From Ichthyophis bannanicus (lineage: Eukaryota; Chordata; Amphibia; Gymnophiona; Ichthyophiidae), in assembly GCA_033557465.1 (NCBI GenBank), contig CM066043.1, positions 108,366,278 to 108,430,277 of the forward strand: DNA of 64,000 nucleotides, written 5' to 3'. Within the stretch, counting starts at the first letter, position 1, and each line of letters begins with the position of its first letter. Both the position numbers and the translations under genes were made by a program. The notes under the pieces are model-generated. The model searched no databases. It was not told the origin of the DNA and saw nothing but the letters and a program-made list of their open reading frames with translations. Of this stretch, positions 21,561 through 32,101 are shown in pieces.

Positions 21561-23089
21561 CTAAAATCAATTTCAATTAACAAGCTGCTCATTTAAGCAC
21601 ATTTTTTCAGATAGGTTCCATGATAGAATTCTTCCCTTTAGCTTAGGTCAGCTTATGAACCTGTCCCAGTTCCAAGCCACATACATTAATCCTTTTCCAG
21701 CCTCTGCCACAACATCATTCTAATAAGGAGATGACTTCACCTGGACCCACTGGTCGGCAATGCCCAGCTCTCTATTGATACTCTACCCCAGGGATACAGT
21801 TACAGTGATAGCCTGTTCCCCAGCACAGACTAGCTGTTAAACTCCAGGTCAATGCCTTTCAAAAATGCTCCTTGTCAGACCATTTCACATAAGCTTAAGT
21901 TCCTATCTTTATGTTAGATTCTGACAAGTACTCCCCATCTAAGGGTTTTTCCTTCTTAAACAATCCTTTTAGCTGGCTAGTCGATTGAAGCTCTTCCAGA
22001 ACTCCTCACCCTGTCTGCTATCTGCAAGCAGTCTAGACTTTTCTTATGTTCACCAAGAGACTGCTTAATTGAGCACAAATGCTTAAATTGACTTCACTGA
22101 TACTCTAAATTATCGAGGCTCTCCTACTACAGTTCCCAGACTGCTTGTATCTGTGACCTCACTTTCTTTCAGAGCTGTGCTACACACTTAAGAGCTCCCC
22201 TCTGAGTTCACTACACATAAATACAGTGGTGGGCTATCCAGACCACCAAACTTCTCACCCCTTTTCCTACCACTGCCCTCCATATCTGTCTCAAATATGT
22301 CCAAAATCTGGCCTCCACCACCTCTGCTGGTCGGCCATTTCACAGTTTTTTTGTTTTCCTCTTTGATTTTTATAAAACCAATACTTAACCCAACATCCAG
22401 CCCCACTTACATATCTACTTACCAAGTTTTATAAGCATCCATACAGTCACTAAAGTTAGCGATTCAGGCTGTTGTCTAAAACATCCAGTCTCCCTATTCT
22501 CATTGATGTTTGAGTTTTGACCATGGCAAACCCATGCGGGTTACTTCAAGCTTCCTAGAAGCCCAAGACAGTTGTACCACTGCTGATAGTAACAGCTGCT
22601 CCATGCTGGTTATCTCAGTGCTTCTTTACCATCCTGGGTAGATGAGCATACAAGATCTCATATTTATTCCAACATTAAGCTCCACCGTGTCCTACTATAT
22701 AAAGGTTTTTAGTAATATGAACAGAAACCAAAACTATTGAGGTTGTCATCCTAATATCAAGCCTCTTAGGTTGCAATGGACTTACAGAATAGAATCCAGC
22801 CACCACCAACCGGCCGGCACTGACTTGGTTGTTTTCCGGGGAGTTATAGCCTGCTGATAGCAACCTGCCTATCTAAGGGCCTGCAGAATTTCTAGGTTGG
22901 GCTTCCATTCTCTGCCCTTTTGGTTTATTTCCTTGTAACCTCTCTTCTTGTTTCTGGTCTTTAGGGAATGAAAGGTAGGTTGTATGCACTGCTGTCCCTC
23001 CAAACCTGGTTCTCACCACTCTCATAGGATTTTTTTTAGCATATAAAGATCATTAGGTCCTACTAATCTGCCCAATACCACCTTTAGCT
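21561..23089. other. No gene or known element seen
   Basis: Mixed-composition intronic DNA. Short open frames show no family resemblance. No repeats were recognised. Confidence 0.45.
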
Positions 23090-23910
23090 CAGTGCCATAG
23101 TCCCCAGCAGGTCAGTGGGCTCAAACGTTTTCAAAAAGCTTAATAAAGCCATATTAGAGAAATGAGCACAGAACCGTGATTAAAGATTTAACACAAGTAG
23201 CACATTTAAAACAGAAATATTTTTTCACTCAACACACAATTTAGCTCCAGAATTTGTTGCTGGAGAATATGGTAAATACACTCAAGGGATTTTTTTAACT
23301 AAAGGGCACTAGCAGTCAATGTAAGTCTGGTGCACTAAAGGCGCATGTTGGACAGGCGTCGATAGGTAGTGCTGAGCCATGACAGATAGTGCTGCCAGAT
23401 TTTGGCGTTAACTTTTCATGGAACATTAGGGTTGAAAGTGGGTGACTCAGAGGCGGCAAGTGGGCAGGGTGAGCTCTGTGCAGTCAGCACATCTGTCCTA
23501 CGTGCACGGCAGGTAAGTAACACAGGTGAACATACCACCACTTCCATAGTCGGAGGTAAGTGCACTCACGCTATTGTCATACTGTGGTAGGGCCGAATAC
23601 ACTGCGCGTACTGCTGTGAACATGCTTTCTACCCCCGGCAGTTAGTGTCATGGTGTTGCTCTAATGTGCTATGGATTTGCGCCTTATTGGCGCATTGGGT
23701 ACAATACTACAGCACCCTTTAGTAAAAAGGCCCCTTAAAGGAGTTTGGACAAGTTCCTAGAGGAAAAATTCATAAATCATTAAGGCAGACTTGGGAGTAA
23801 GCAGCTCGACTTTAGCCACTCTTTGGGATCTTGCCAGTAGTTGTGTTCCATGGAAAGAGACTTGATAGATCTTGGTCTGATAAAGTGTGACAGTTCTTAT
23901 GTTGGGAATG
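23090..23910 (+). mobile_element. CR1-like (family III) 3' fragment interrupted by a MITE
   Basis: LINE sequence 23200-23285 ('aatattttttcactcaacaca...ttgttgctggag') resumes at about 23745 ('aaggagtttggacaagttcctagagg') and ends with 'cttgatagatcttggtctga' near 23885. The ~450-bp insert at 23290-23745 has end sequences that pair (AACTAAAGGGCACTAG / complement near 23710-23730) and holds 'ggcgcat' units; it looks like a non-autonomous DNA element. Confidence 0.6.
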
Positions 23911-24204
23911 GGTGAGTGCTATCAATCCCCACAGTATACCAACCTAGCAGTGAATTGCGATCTGAGGTTTAAAACTCACTTTTCTAGGATTACCATCTAG
24001 CAAAGGAACTATAAGAAGAGGCTGAACCAATCCTGGTTTTACTATTATTGCATGCACAAATCTGTAGCTATAAATTTTAAGAAACAGGGGCAACAGGTCC
24101 ATAAATGCAATAGATAGAAAACTAGGACTGGTTCAGCCTCTCAATACTGCCATGGAGCTGTATAAGAAACCTACCACCTTCTCCCTACTCTCTTTCCTGC
24201 TTAC

Positions 24205-24359
24205 CTTCGATGGAGGCCCGCTTGGGAAGGATGGTTACTGCCCCTTCTGCCACCTCTTCCTGGTTCAGGATGGGAGAAGTCTTAGAACCCCAGCTGTCAG
24301 AGCCCACCCACAGAAAGTGGCCTGTCTCGTTGACTCTATGAGCCGCTTCCAGCACTCGC
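24205..24359 (-). CDS. GRM6: Group III metabotropic glutamate receptor exon (GRM6-like), preceding exon
   Basis: A 155-bp exon on the minus strand with acceptor AG at 24360-24361 (after a pyrimidine-rich tract) and donor GTAAGC at 24199-24204. It encodes a Venus-flytrap segment containing [12 protein letters not shown] and [12 protein letters not shown]. The Asp in G-S-D-S-W is the conserved mGluR residue that contacts the ligand amino group (family knowledge). It starts with the last base of a codon and ends with the first base of a Gly codon completed by the exon at 12188. The frame is intact. The preceding exon was not found in the remaining 39 kb, so the upstream intron is very long. Confidence 0.88.
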
Positions 24360-24361
24360 CT

Positions 24362-25354
24362 GGACAATAAGCAGAAAGAAGAGTCAGCTGTTAGCAGGAG
24401 ACAAGGGCTTGGCAGATATAACAGTGCTAAAAAAGTGAGTGAGAGAAAAAAATAGTTCCCTGCCCTCCAGACACTTTGGCTAAAGTAATGTGGTAGTCGT
24501 TAGACCACCTGAATACACAGAAATAAAGATTAGCAACTAAAAATAAAACATAACAGACTAACCTAATACATTTCTTGAATAGTTTTTGAGCGCTAACTTC
24601 CTTCCTCAGGAGAAAACAGAGATGATTGGGTCAATTTTCAAAAGTATTTATATGGACCTCGATGGCCAGTATCCATATAAATCCACTATCCATACGTATT
24701 CAGCTCCTATCCAGAGAGGGATCTGAATATTTATTTAACCACTCTACCACTATCCACACAGACTAGTAAGCTTTATAACAGGGTGCGCCCAGGTGAAGGC
24801 AGCCAAAACATGCCACTTTTAAGCCTATTTTACAAAGACCAGTAAACACCTGTTTATCTTTATAAAATACTAACAAAAGTGGCAGAGATCACACCTTCAA
24901 TTCGATGCGGATGCTTACACCTGTTCTGTAGCAGATGTAAATGAATGCAGAGTAAGTATGCGAATATGCAGGTAAATTAACGGGGGTCAGGCTGTGGAGA
25001 AACCACCTTTGCAGCGGCGGCCAGTGATTGCAACTTTTCAATGGAGTCGTGGTGCCATGGCAACCGGACGCCATGGTGCTGTGGCTCCATTGAATTGCCC
25101 TGACTGAGTTAGCCAGGGAAGACCTGTACATGCAGGCCGGACAGAATCGGGGTCCCGGTCTGTACGTTTAGGCCTGTTTGCGATTCTGATCCTGTGGGGC
25201 TAGACGTGCCCTGCAAGATCAGAATCACAACTCCCTCTGTGCATCTTGATCCGACCGGACACACAGAGGGCCAGGATGTCCAGGATGGAATTGGGCCCAT
25301 ACTGAAGAAGGCATGTTTATTTGCCCAATAGGAATTATTATTACAGAATAAGCT
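24362..25354. other. No gene seen; possible old MITE
   Basis: Flank upstream of the GRM6-like exon. 24630-24860 has fold-back-like phrases ('tatttatatggac...ccatataaatcc', 'gagagggat') that recur near 12900, suggesting an old interspersed repeat. Nothing else was recognised. Confidence 0.4.
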
Positions 25355-25358
25355 CAAA

Positions 25359-26260
25359 TTGGTGGAGGCACGATTGGTTTGTGTGCTCCCATATTCGGGC
25401 AATGAAAGTTTCAGTTATTATATACCAGTTATGGCCAATACTGCAATCGCATATGTGTTTTCAACAGTGTCCCATTATATAAATGGTGAGGTGTTAGGAG
25501 CACACCCGGATGTGAAGCGTTTTTTGAGAACAGTTTCACTGTTGAGGCCACTGTGTAGACCAACCATTCCGACTTGGTGTTGGAGACTTTGGTACGCGAA
25601 CCGTTTGAGCTGTTGTCGCGGGCGTCATTAAAGGATCTTTCTCTCAAGGTAGTTTTTCTAGTAGCTATATCATCGGCACGGAGGATTTCGGAATTACAGG
25701 CATTGTCTTGTAGAAAGCCTTTTCTATTATTTTACGAAAAGAAGGTGGTTTTGAGACCAGTGCCTTCATTTCTACCCAAAGTGGTGTCGGCTTTTCATGT
25801 CAATCAAGTATTTTCTTTACCAGTATTTGAAGATAGTGCCAAGGAGGTTCAGTTCAGAAAATTGCATCTTTTAGATGTGCGTAGAGCATTAAAGACGTAT
25901 TTAAAGCGGACACAAGAATTCCGTAAAACAGATAGGCTGTTTGTTCTTTTTGGGGATGCAAGAAAAGGGCATGCAGCTTCTAAAGCGTCTATTGCCAGGT
26001 GGCTCAAGGAAGCTATAGCTTCAGTGTATTTGTTGAAAGGTAGGGCAATACCGGATGGGCTTAAAGCGCATTCGACAAGGGCGCAAGCTGTGTCCTGGGC
26101 TGAGTACAGTTTGGTACCGCCAGTGGACATCTGTAAGGCAGCTACTTGGTCATCATTAAATTCCTTTGTAAAACATTATCAGCTAGATGTACAGGCAGAA
26201 AGGGATACCTGTTTTGGATCGTCAGTGCTTCAGGCTGGTCTAGCGGGTCCCATCCGTTAA
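25359..26260 (+). pseudogene. Tyrosine recombinase of second DIRS family, one frameshift
   Basis: The N-terminal part reads 25359-25580 (V-S-H-Y-I-N-G-E-V-L-G-A-H-P-D-V-K-R-F-L) and the rest reads one frame over from about 25574 to 26260. Catalytic residues are visible: Arg in S-S-A-R-R-I-S-E-L, His-x-x-Arg in K-A-H-S-T-R-A, Tyr in V-K-H-Y-Q-L-D. The frameshift lies near 25575. The C-terminal 228 codons are uninterrupted. Confidence 0.8.
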
Positions 26261-26280
26261 AGGTTTTACTGCTCTGTTAC

Positions 26281-26866
26281 ATCCCCAGAGATTCCGGGAC
26301 TGGACTGGAGAGACGATAAGGAAGGTGAAATTAGACTTACCTGCTAATTGTTGTTCCTTGAGGAACTCCAATCTAGTCCCGCATCCCTCCCTAATATGCT
26401 TTTGTTTGGACTACGGCCTGAAGCAAAGAGGTATAGTATTGGCATGGTAAGCTTACGGGTCAGGTAATTAACTTACAGTCCATATGGGGAGGGTGAAAGT
26501 TTGGGGATCTTTAGAAGGTCATATTCCTCTATCGAGATGGAGGGCATACCATAACAGGACAATTATACTGTTACGTTAAGGGTACATTTTGTGTCTTAGT
26601 TTATAGTTGAGGTTTGTTAAAGTTTATTAAAGTTTGTTATCGTTTGATAGCAATGTTAGCTACTTAATTATTGCTCTGGTGAGTCTGCTTTGTCAATAGG
26701 TAAACTGGAGCAAGGAGGCGATCCCTCGGGTATTTATACCATTGACATCAAAAGAGTGTCATTGTTCAGTCTCCAAGCTGTTGGAGGTACACTAATCCCC
26801 AGAGATTCCGGGACTGGACTGGAGTTCCTCAAGGAACAACAATTAGACTTACCTGCTAATTTCACC
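26281..26866 (+). repeat. DIRS internal complementary region and terminal repeat
   Basis: A 30-bp direct repeat beginning ATCCCCAGAGATTCCGGGAC lies at 26281-26310 and 26795-26824. The 19-bp core ATTAGACTTACCTGCTAAT is at 26330-26348 and 26842-26860 in the same orientation, but its flanks are swapped and inverted: the 21 bp right of the first core are the exact reverse complement of the 21 bp left of the second, and GGTGAA left of the first corresponds to TTCACC right of the second. Confidence 0.8.
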
Positions 26867-27184
26867 ATATACCAGCCTACTACAAAGTATCAGAGCGATT
26901 TACAGATCAAATAAAAAGGGGAATTCTTAAGTAATGCTAAGAAGCCTAGATAGAACACAGAAGGGAAAAAAGGGATGGAAAAAGGCTACATCAGAGGAGA
27001 ATAGGTTGAGGGGGGCAGCGGGGAGAAATCTTCTTCATCCTTTGACAGGCCAGAAGGATTGCAAATTAGCCAAGTTGATTGTAAGTCAGCTGATTGATAA
27101 TGCATAACCATGGTATTAAATTTAAATGGATATTCTGCAAAAGACATAGGAGATGCAAGGTGATCAGCTCCGAAGAAGCAAGAA
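26867..27184. other. No gene seen
   Basis: Sequence between the DIRS end and the L1-type element. Nothing was recognised. Confidence 0.5.
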
Positions 27185-28842
27185 AAAAAAAACAAGAAGG
27201 ATCCAAGATGGCGATTGTGTGAAGTGTGTGGTTCGGTGTGGTGCTTTTCCTATGGGTAGGAAACAGAAGTCTAGGGGGGCTAAACAGCCTTCTATAGCCC
27301 CTCAGGCTGCGTCGGTATTACCTCCAGCTCTTGTGGGTCCTTTGGACTCTTACTTGGTTTCGGCACCAAGACAGTTGAGTGAAGTTGGGGAGAGTAGCCC
27401 GGCTGTGCAACAGTCGGAGGTGGAGTCCTCGTCTGTTGCTTCGGGTGGTGATCTTTCCTCCCCAGGCTCTGTTCGGGCCTCTAAAGTCCCTCGCCAGGAT
27501 ATCGGCGGTGTGGAGCAGCTGGAAGTGGGTGTTGAGTCATCGGACCCCCCTGTTGAGCAACGACAGCCCGCGGAGAGTCGGGTGGACGCTGCTCTTCCTT
27601 CAGTACAGCAGCAGAGGCCCGAGGTTATCGGAGTCATGGCAGAAGGTGGAGTTGGGCTGGAGTTTGGCCTGACTACGTCAATCCCGGTGCCAGGCGGTTT
27701 ACCATCTAATCGAGGGGGCGAAGTTTTCCCCGCGTCGCTGCTGGAGGTTCCTGAAGTGGTAACTTTGGAAACGATATGGGCGGCCATTATGCAACTTCGC
27801 GAAGAAATGCTTCCACGGATGTCGAGTCTGGCGTCTCAAGTTACCAACAATGATCTGGTTATTCAGGAAAATGTGGTTAAATTAACGAATTTGCAGAGGG
27901 CTGTTGTTGATCTACAAACTTCTTCCGTGGCTTTTGAGAAAGAGGTGGAAGTATTGAAGAAGAATATATTGCCTATGACATTTAAATTGGAGGTGTTGGA
28001 AAATATGTCTAGAGCTGCTAATATACGCTTGATTAATTTTCCTCGCTCATCTGTAATATCTCCGAGAGATATGTTTAAAATGTATTTAGTAGAGGTTTTG
28101 GGTATCCCCCCCCCCCCCGAATCCCACCCTCCTGTGGTTAAAATGTATTATTTGCCCTTGGGGAAAAAGGTTTTGGGGGTGGGGGGGTGAAGGGATTGTC
28201 TAATGGGGATGTATTAAATTTGACTGCAATGTTGGAATCATCTCATGAAGATCAGGTTGTGCCTTCCACTTTATTGATTACATTAGCGCTGCTTTCTGAT
28301 AAGGAATGGCTTATGAAGTTATTCTTTAAGAAACGCAATGTATTGTTTAAGGGGTTGTCTCTTCGTATGTTTCCGGACCTCTCTAGGGAAACCCAGAGGC
28401 GGCGGTGGGATTTTCTCCTTCTTCGACCTGGTGTTCAGCAATTGGGAGGGCTCTTTTTCCTAAAATTTCTGTGTAAATGTCTGATCAAGTATCAGTCTGA
28501 ATCCTTTATTTTTTATGAGCCTTCCCAATTGCCAGACTTTATAAATGCCCGCCATCATATGGTGATGGATGGTTCCCCATCTGCCTCTGTATGAGTAAAA
28601 TGATTCAACTGTTTTACACACTTCCTGTTTCCTGTCAAAAGTTTGGTATTATATATATTTTTTTGGTATTCTCCCTCTGTTGTGGGTTAGATGGGATGGG
28701 CATTTTGAATTATTTACTTTTGTATTGCTAGGACTCTTTGGTCCGTTATGTTTTTTCCTTGCCCCTTTCAGTTTCAGTTTCAAGATGTATTCTTGATATG
28801 TATTATATATATTCATAAATAAAAAATTAAAAAAAGAAAAAA
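27185..28842 (+). mobile_element. ORF1-only L1-type (HAL1-like) retroelement
   Basis: It starts with 'ggatccaagatggcg', like L1 5' ends, encodes an L1-type ORF1 but no endonuclease or RT, and ends in an A-rich tail at 28820-28842 only about 230 bp after ORF1. AAGCAAGAA occurs at both borders (27176-27184 and 28843-28851), a probable target duplication. So the whole ~1.65 kb is a complete insertion, not a truncated L1. Confidence 0.7.
27252..28594 (+). pseudogene. L1-type ORF1 RNA-binding protein, one frameshift
   Basis: The start is chosen at ATG 27252 (M-G-R-K-Q-K-S) rather than further upstream, because L1 ORF1 proteins start with such a basic peptide. Order: a Pro/Ser/Val-rich N-terminal region, a coiled-coil-like heptad segment (about residues 170-240), an RRM-like region (R-A-A-N-I-R-L-I-N-F-P, then V-V-K-M-Y-Y-L-P), and a C-terminal domain (R-M-F-P-D-L-S-R-E-T-Q-R-R-R). 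The frame shifts near the G run at about 28170-28186; a C run at 28108-28119 also lies nearby. Members of this family (Transposase_22) bind their own RNA as trimers. Confidence 0.75.
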
Positions 28843-28867
28843 AAGCAAGAATCATGACACAGCTTAT

Positions 28868-28914
28868 AACACCAAAATAAAATTATTATAACTAATTTTA
28901 TTTTGGTGTTTTAA
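28868..28914. repeat. AT-rich hairpin
   Basis: ACACCAAAATAAAATTA pairs with TAATTTTATTTTGGTGTT across a 7-nt loop. It sits directly right of the L1-type element. Sequence from about 28965 to 29040 ('cttccaataaaggggtgcagagcagaac') resembles 13250-13330, a small unidentified repeat family. Confidence 0.6.
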
Positions 28915-29385
28915 ACTGTGCTGTGCATCTTGGTTTTTTTTCTTGAACATATATTCAAGCAACTCATCTTCCAATAAAGGGGTGCAGAGCAGAACTAGGA
29001 CATTCCCTACAGAACTCAACATACCAAAAATAATTTCCAATTCTGGTGTCATCTCAGTAACAGCAATATAAATCCTCACCATATACTGGGTATATTATGA
29101 AGTACTGTAATACAAAACCTTACCAAAATTACTCAGGACCTATAGAGAAAATCTATCATACCATAACAGCATAAACTTCCAAAACTCACACAGAGGGCCT
29201 ACCCAGAAAAGAACAACACTATAAATATTGTCGTGGGTTCTATCTTTTGTTGACTGGCCATTCTATTCTCTAATCATGTTGATTTCTGGTTTCCATTTTC
29301 TTCTGTCTTCTCTTAACTTGCTTTTCTAGGGTCACAGACCCATTTGCCCCTTATGTCTTTGTCACTTTCTTACATCTCTGGCATT

Positions 29386-29668
29386 TATTTATTTAGACAG
29401 TTTTGTATACTACCTTATCCTTCAATCAAAGTGGTCACAACACAATTGGGGGATACATTTAACATGAGGGGATATGAGTCACATACACTAATACCTATAA
29501 GGAACATGGGCAATGGAGGGTTAAGTGGCTTGCCCAAGACCACAAGGAGCACCTGTGGGACTAGAAACCCCAGTCCTTCCAGCCCAAGGTTGCTGTCCTC
29601 TAGTGGGATTTGAACTGCTGACCTTCTGGCCTGAGGTAACTTGCCCCAACCACTAGGCCACTCCTCCC
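29386..29668 (-). mobile_element. tRNA-derived SINE with L2-like tail
   Basis: Minus strand: head GGAGGAGTGGCCTAGTGGTT (A-box like), B-box like AGTTCAAATCC, a middle block ('ggactggggtttctagtcccac'), 'cttgggcaagccacttaacc', then an L2-related 3' end and a TAAA tail at 29386. It matches the split copy at 40706-42437. Confidence 0.75.
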
Positions 29669-30129
29669 TCATCTTATCTTTTCCTTTCAGGTTTCTACCA
29701 TTTATTTGTTTCGCTATCAACTCAAATTTTACTCCTCCTCCTTACCATCGAGTCCTCAATCCCTCCTCATTACTGCATCTACCACTTTTCAGCCTTTAAC
29801 ATAGTCCTCTCATTCCCCAATCTCTCTGTCCTTCCCAGCCCCTTATTTCCCAGTCTTTAACTAACTCTCTCCTTTCTCTCTTCCTCACCCTGTGTCCATC
29901 TCTCCCCTTTTCTCCTCCCCTAACCAGTCTTTCCCTTCTCTCTCCTCCACCCAGCATCTCACCTCTTTTTCTCATCCCACCCCACTGTCTACACTATTCC
30001 TCCTCTCTCCCTATTCCTCCCCCCTCCCCTGTGTTTATCCATTTTTCTCTCTAGCTTCTCCTCTCTGCTTCACCCCACACTCCATGTCCAACATTTCACA
30101 TATTCCTCTCCTTCTCCTTCCCCTTATCT

Positions 30130-30771
30130 TGTGGTAGGCGAAGGCCTATGATTCATGGTGTCTGAAATAAGCAGACAGGCCTAACTAGCTTGACCTGTAA
30201 ATGAAGCCTGTGGAGAGGCCCATAGGAATTGCACATCCCCCAGAATGCTGCTACTATAGAACTGAAACTTAGCAAAGCATAATCAGCTTAGCTGAGCAGA
30301 ATCGAAACTCAGAAAAATATAGAAAAATAAGTTTAATTGCTACTGATAAGAGAGTACAGCTGCTATGGAATTAATTAACTCTCTGAAAGAAAGGTTACAG
30401 TGCCCTGCTTTCCCACATGTGCTAACTAGTTAAATGGCCTTGGAAGAGAAAAGTATCTAAGTTGGTGAACTGACCATTGTAATTGGGACTATAAAGGGGG
30501 TAAGCAGGTGCTAAGCCCAGTCAAAGAACATCATTAGATAGCCATATCGGTACCGGAACCAATAGAAGGTGTACGGGAGGGTACCGGGACCAATGAAATG
30601 TTTTCCTATGTCTAGAATGGAGAAGAAGTCTATAAAAGTTGTTGTTTTGCTAGAAACCATTGCTCAGCCATTTTGAATTTGATTCTGCTTGAGACTTGTG
30701 CACAAATAAATGATTTGGACCTTCTGAACAGACTCCTGGTATCATTGGTTTGTCTGTGCTCTGCTGCTACA
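30130..30771 (+). mobile_element. Solo LTR of an endogenous retrovirus-like element
   Basis: A 642-bp unit beginning TGTGGTAGGC and ending CTGCTGCTACA, flanked by ATCT at 30126-30129 and 30772-30775. It has TATAAAAG at 30631-30638 and AATAAA at 30705-30710, spaced as expected for a short R region. No internal retroviral sequence remains, so recombination between two LTRs is likely. The 4-bp duplication fits gamma/epsilon-like retroviruses. Confidence 0.8.
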
Positions 30772-30884
30772 ATCTAGCATTTCCTCCTAGCTCTCCACCT
30801 CACGCCCAGCATCTCCTCTCTCTCCCTCCTCCTGTGAATAACAAAAGATCATAGAGTAACAACTCCGTTAGTCCAACATGGCTA

Positions 30885-30993
30885 GAAACAAGAAGTGGAG
30901 AAAAGCCAGGCCACAACATCCAGTGATTAGATGGTCACTAATAACATTTACATTGGATGTTGTGGCTTGTTTTTTTTCTCTGCTTCTTGTTTC
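30885..30993. repeat. Fold-back repeat
   Basis: AAACAAGAAG...GAGAAAA...GCCACAACATCC pairs with GGATGTTGTGGC...TTTTCTC...CTTCTTGTTT around a ~35-nt loop that is itself partly self-complementary. It is inserted in the CT-rich minisatellite. Confidence 0.6.
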
Positions 30994-31659
30994 TATTCCT
31001 TCTCTCCTCTCTCTCCCTTACCTTCTGCTCAGCATCCCTCCTCTCTCTCTCTCTCTCTCTTCCTCCCCCACTCTGCCCAGCATCTCTCCTCTCTCCCTCC
31101 CCACCTGTACCCAGCATCCCTTCTCTCCATCAGTGTGATCTGCCTTTTTACTTTGGGGGGAGGGGGGGAAGAATAGGGAAGTTATATTGGCAGTGAAGGC
31201 AGGAGGGCCAGTTCATCATTAGTGCCTGCAACATTTTGCTCCACCCTCCCAAACTATGCCTATGCTCCTCTCTCTCCCTCCCCCGTGCTCAGTATCTCTC
31301 ATTCTCCCTTCCCCTGTTCCCAGCATCTCTCCTTTCTCATTCTTGCCCCCCATACCCAGAATCTGCCCTATGTCCTCCTGCCCAGTATTTGCCCTTTCTC
31401 TATCTCTCATCTATGCCCAGCATCTGCTTTTTCTCCCCATCTCCCCCCTCCTCCCAGCATCTGCTCTCTATGCTACCTGTGATCACCGTCTATCCTCTGC
31501 CTCCTCACTCCATGGCCATCATATATCCCACACTCCATTCCATGTCTATTTGTCCTGCATCCCCCTCTATGCCCATGCCTGGCCTCTATCTTCCACCTCT
31601 GCACCCCTGCCGCCACCAATGTCCAGCATAGCCTCTCCCCCTGCCTACCACCACAGCCT

Positions 31660-32101
31660 CTCTCAACAGCAGTGGCAACTTAAAAAAAATATATACAAAA
31701 GTGCAGGGTCTTCACATCTGCAGATTGGTAGAAATGCCCTGCCAGTCCCACCCCCTATGACACAAAAGCGTGTGTCAGAAGGGGTAGAACCAGCAGGGCC
31801 TTTCAAGCAAGCTGAGTTGCAAAGAGCCCACACTTTAGTGTGGTTTAAAAAACTGCCACTGCTGCTGCTTCTGACTGGGTCTGAATTGACAGCGGTGGTG
31901 GTAGGGGGAAGGGGGGGGGGTGATGCTGACGACGATGACCTGGGAGAAGTGGCAGCCAATCCTCTGGAGAAAATGGGTTTGTTTTTGCAAGAAAAGGCAG
32001 AGTGAGGCAGCTGCTGCTGGAGTGTTTTGGGGGTATTTTTGCCACTCCCAAAACATTGTGCCTGAGGCGGCCGCCTCACTCTAATTGTAGAGCCCACCCT
32101 G
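31660..32101 (-). mobile_element. hAT-like element terminal part (copy 5)
   Basis: The right end reads, on the minus strand, CAGGGTGGGCTCTAC followed by an AGGCGGCCGCCT palindrome, a layout typical of hAT non-autonomous elements. The left end was not located; the CT-rich block to the left may be its interior. No ORF of note. Confidence 0.45.

Larger units (their letters stand above)
12189..24204 (-). other. GRM6: Intron of the GRM6-like gene, 12.0 kb
   Basis: Bounded by the two exons above with GT...AG ends and matching phase. Most of it is mobile-element sequence: an old hAT with nested LINEs (12713-17612), an L2 tail, two CR1-like copies on the minus strand and a CR1 fragment with an internal MITE. 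CR1-I and the 19.6-21.6 kb copy lie in the same orientation as the gene. Confidence 0.8.
25355..26866 (+). mobile_element. DIRS-type element, second family, 3' part
   Basis: The 3' portion of a YR retrotransposon unlike copies 1 and 2: a broken tyrosine recombinase gene, then an internal repeat (26281-26395), about 400 bp of AT-rich spacer, and a terminal repeat ending at about 26866 with TTCACC. Everything 5' of the recombinase is missing. Confidence 0.75.
29669..31659 (+). repeat. Pyrimidine-rich minisatellite, interrupted
   Basis: CT-rich tandem units of about 35-45 bp built on 'cccagcatctcctctctccctcc'. It is interrupted by the solo LTR (30130-30771) and by the hairpin at 30885-30993. 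The block probably belongs to the hAT-like element whose right end is at 32101. No genes. Confidence 0.6.

Noticed and set aside
12048..24359. Processed pseudogene of a glutamate receptor
   Set aside because: The two coding blocks are separated by a 12 kb intron with consensus splice sites and matching phase, so they are real exons of an unprocessed gene.
24889..25402. Small frames on the minus strand near 25 kb as further receptor exons
   Set aside because: No resemblance to mGluR sequence and no suitable splice-site pair.
31222..32005. Long Pro/Ser-rich frames at 31.2-32.0 kb
   Set aside because: Product of the CT-rich minisatellite; no start context or domain.
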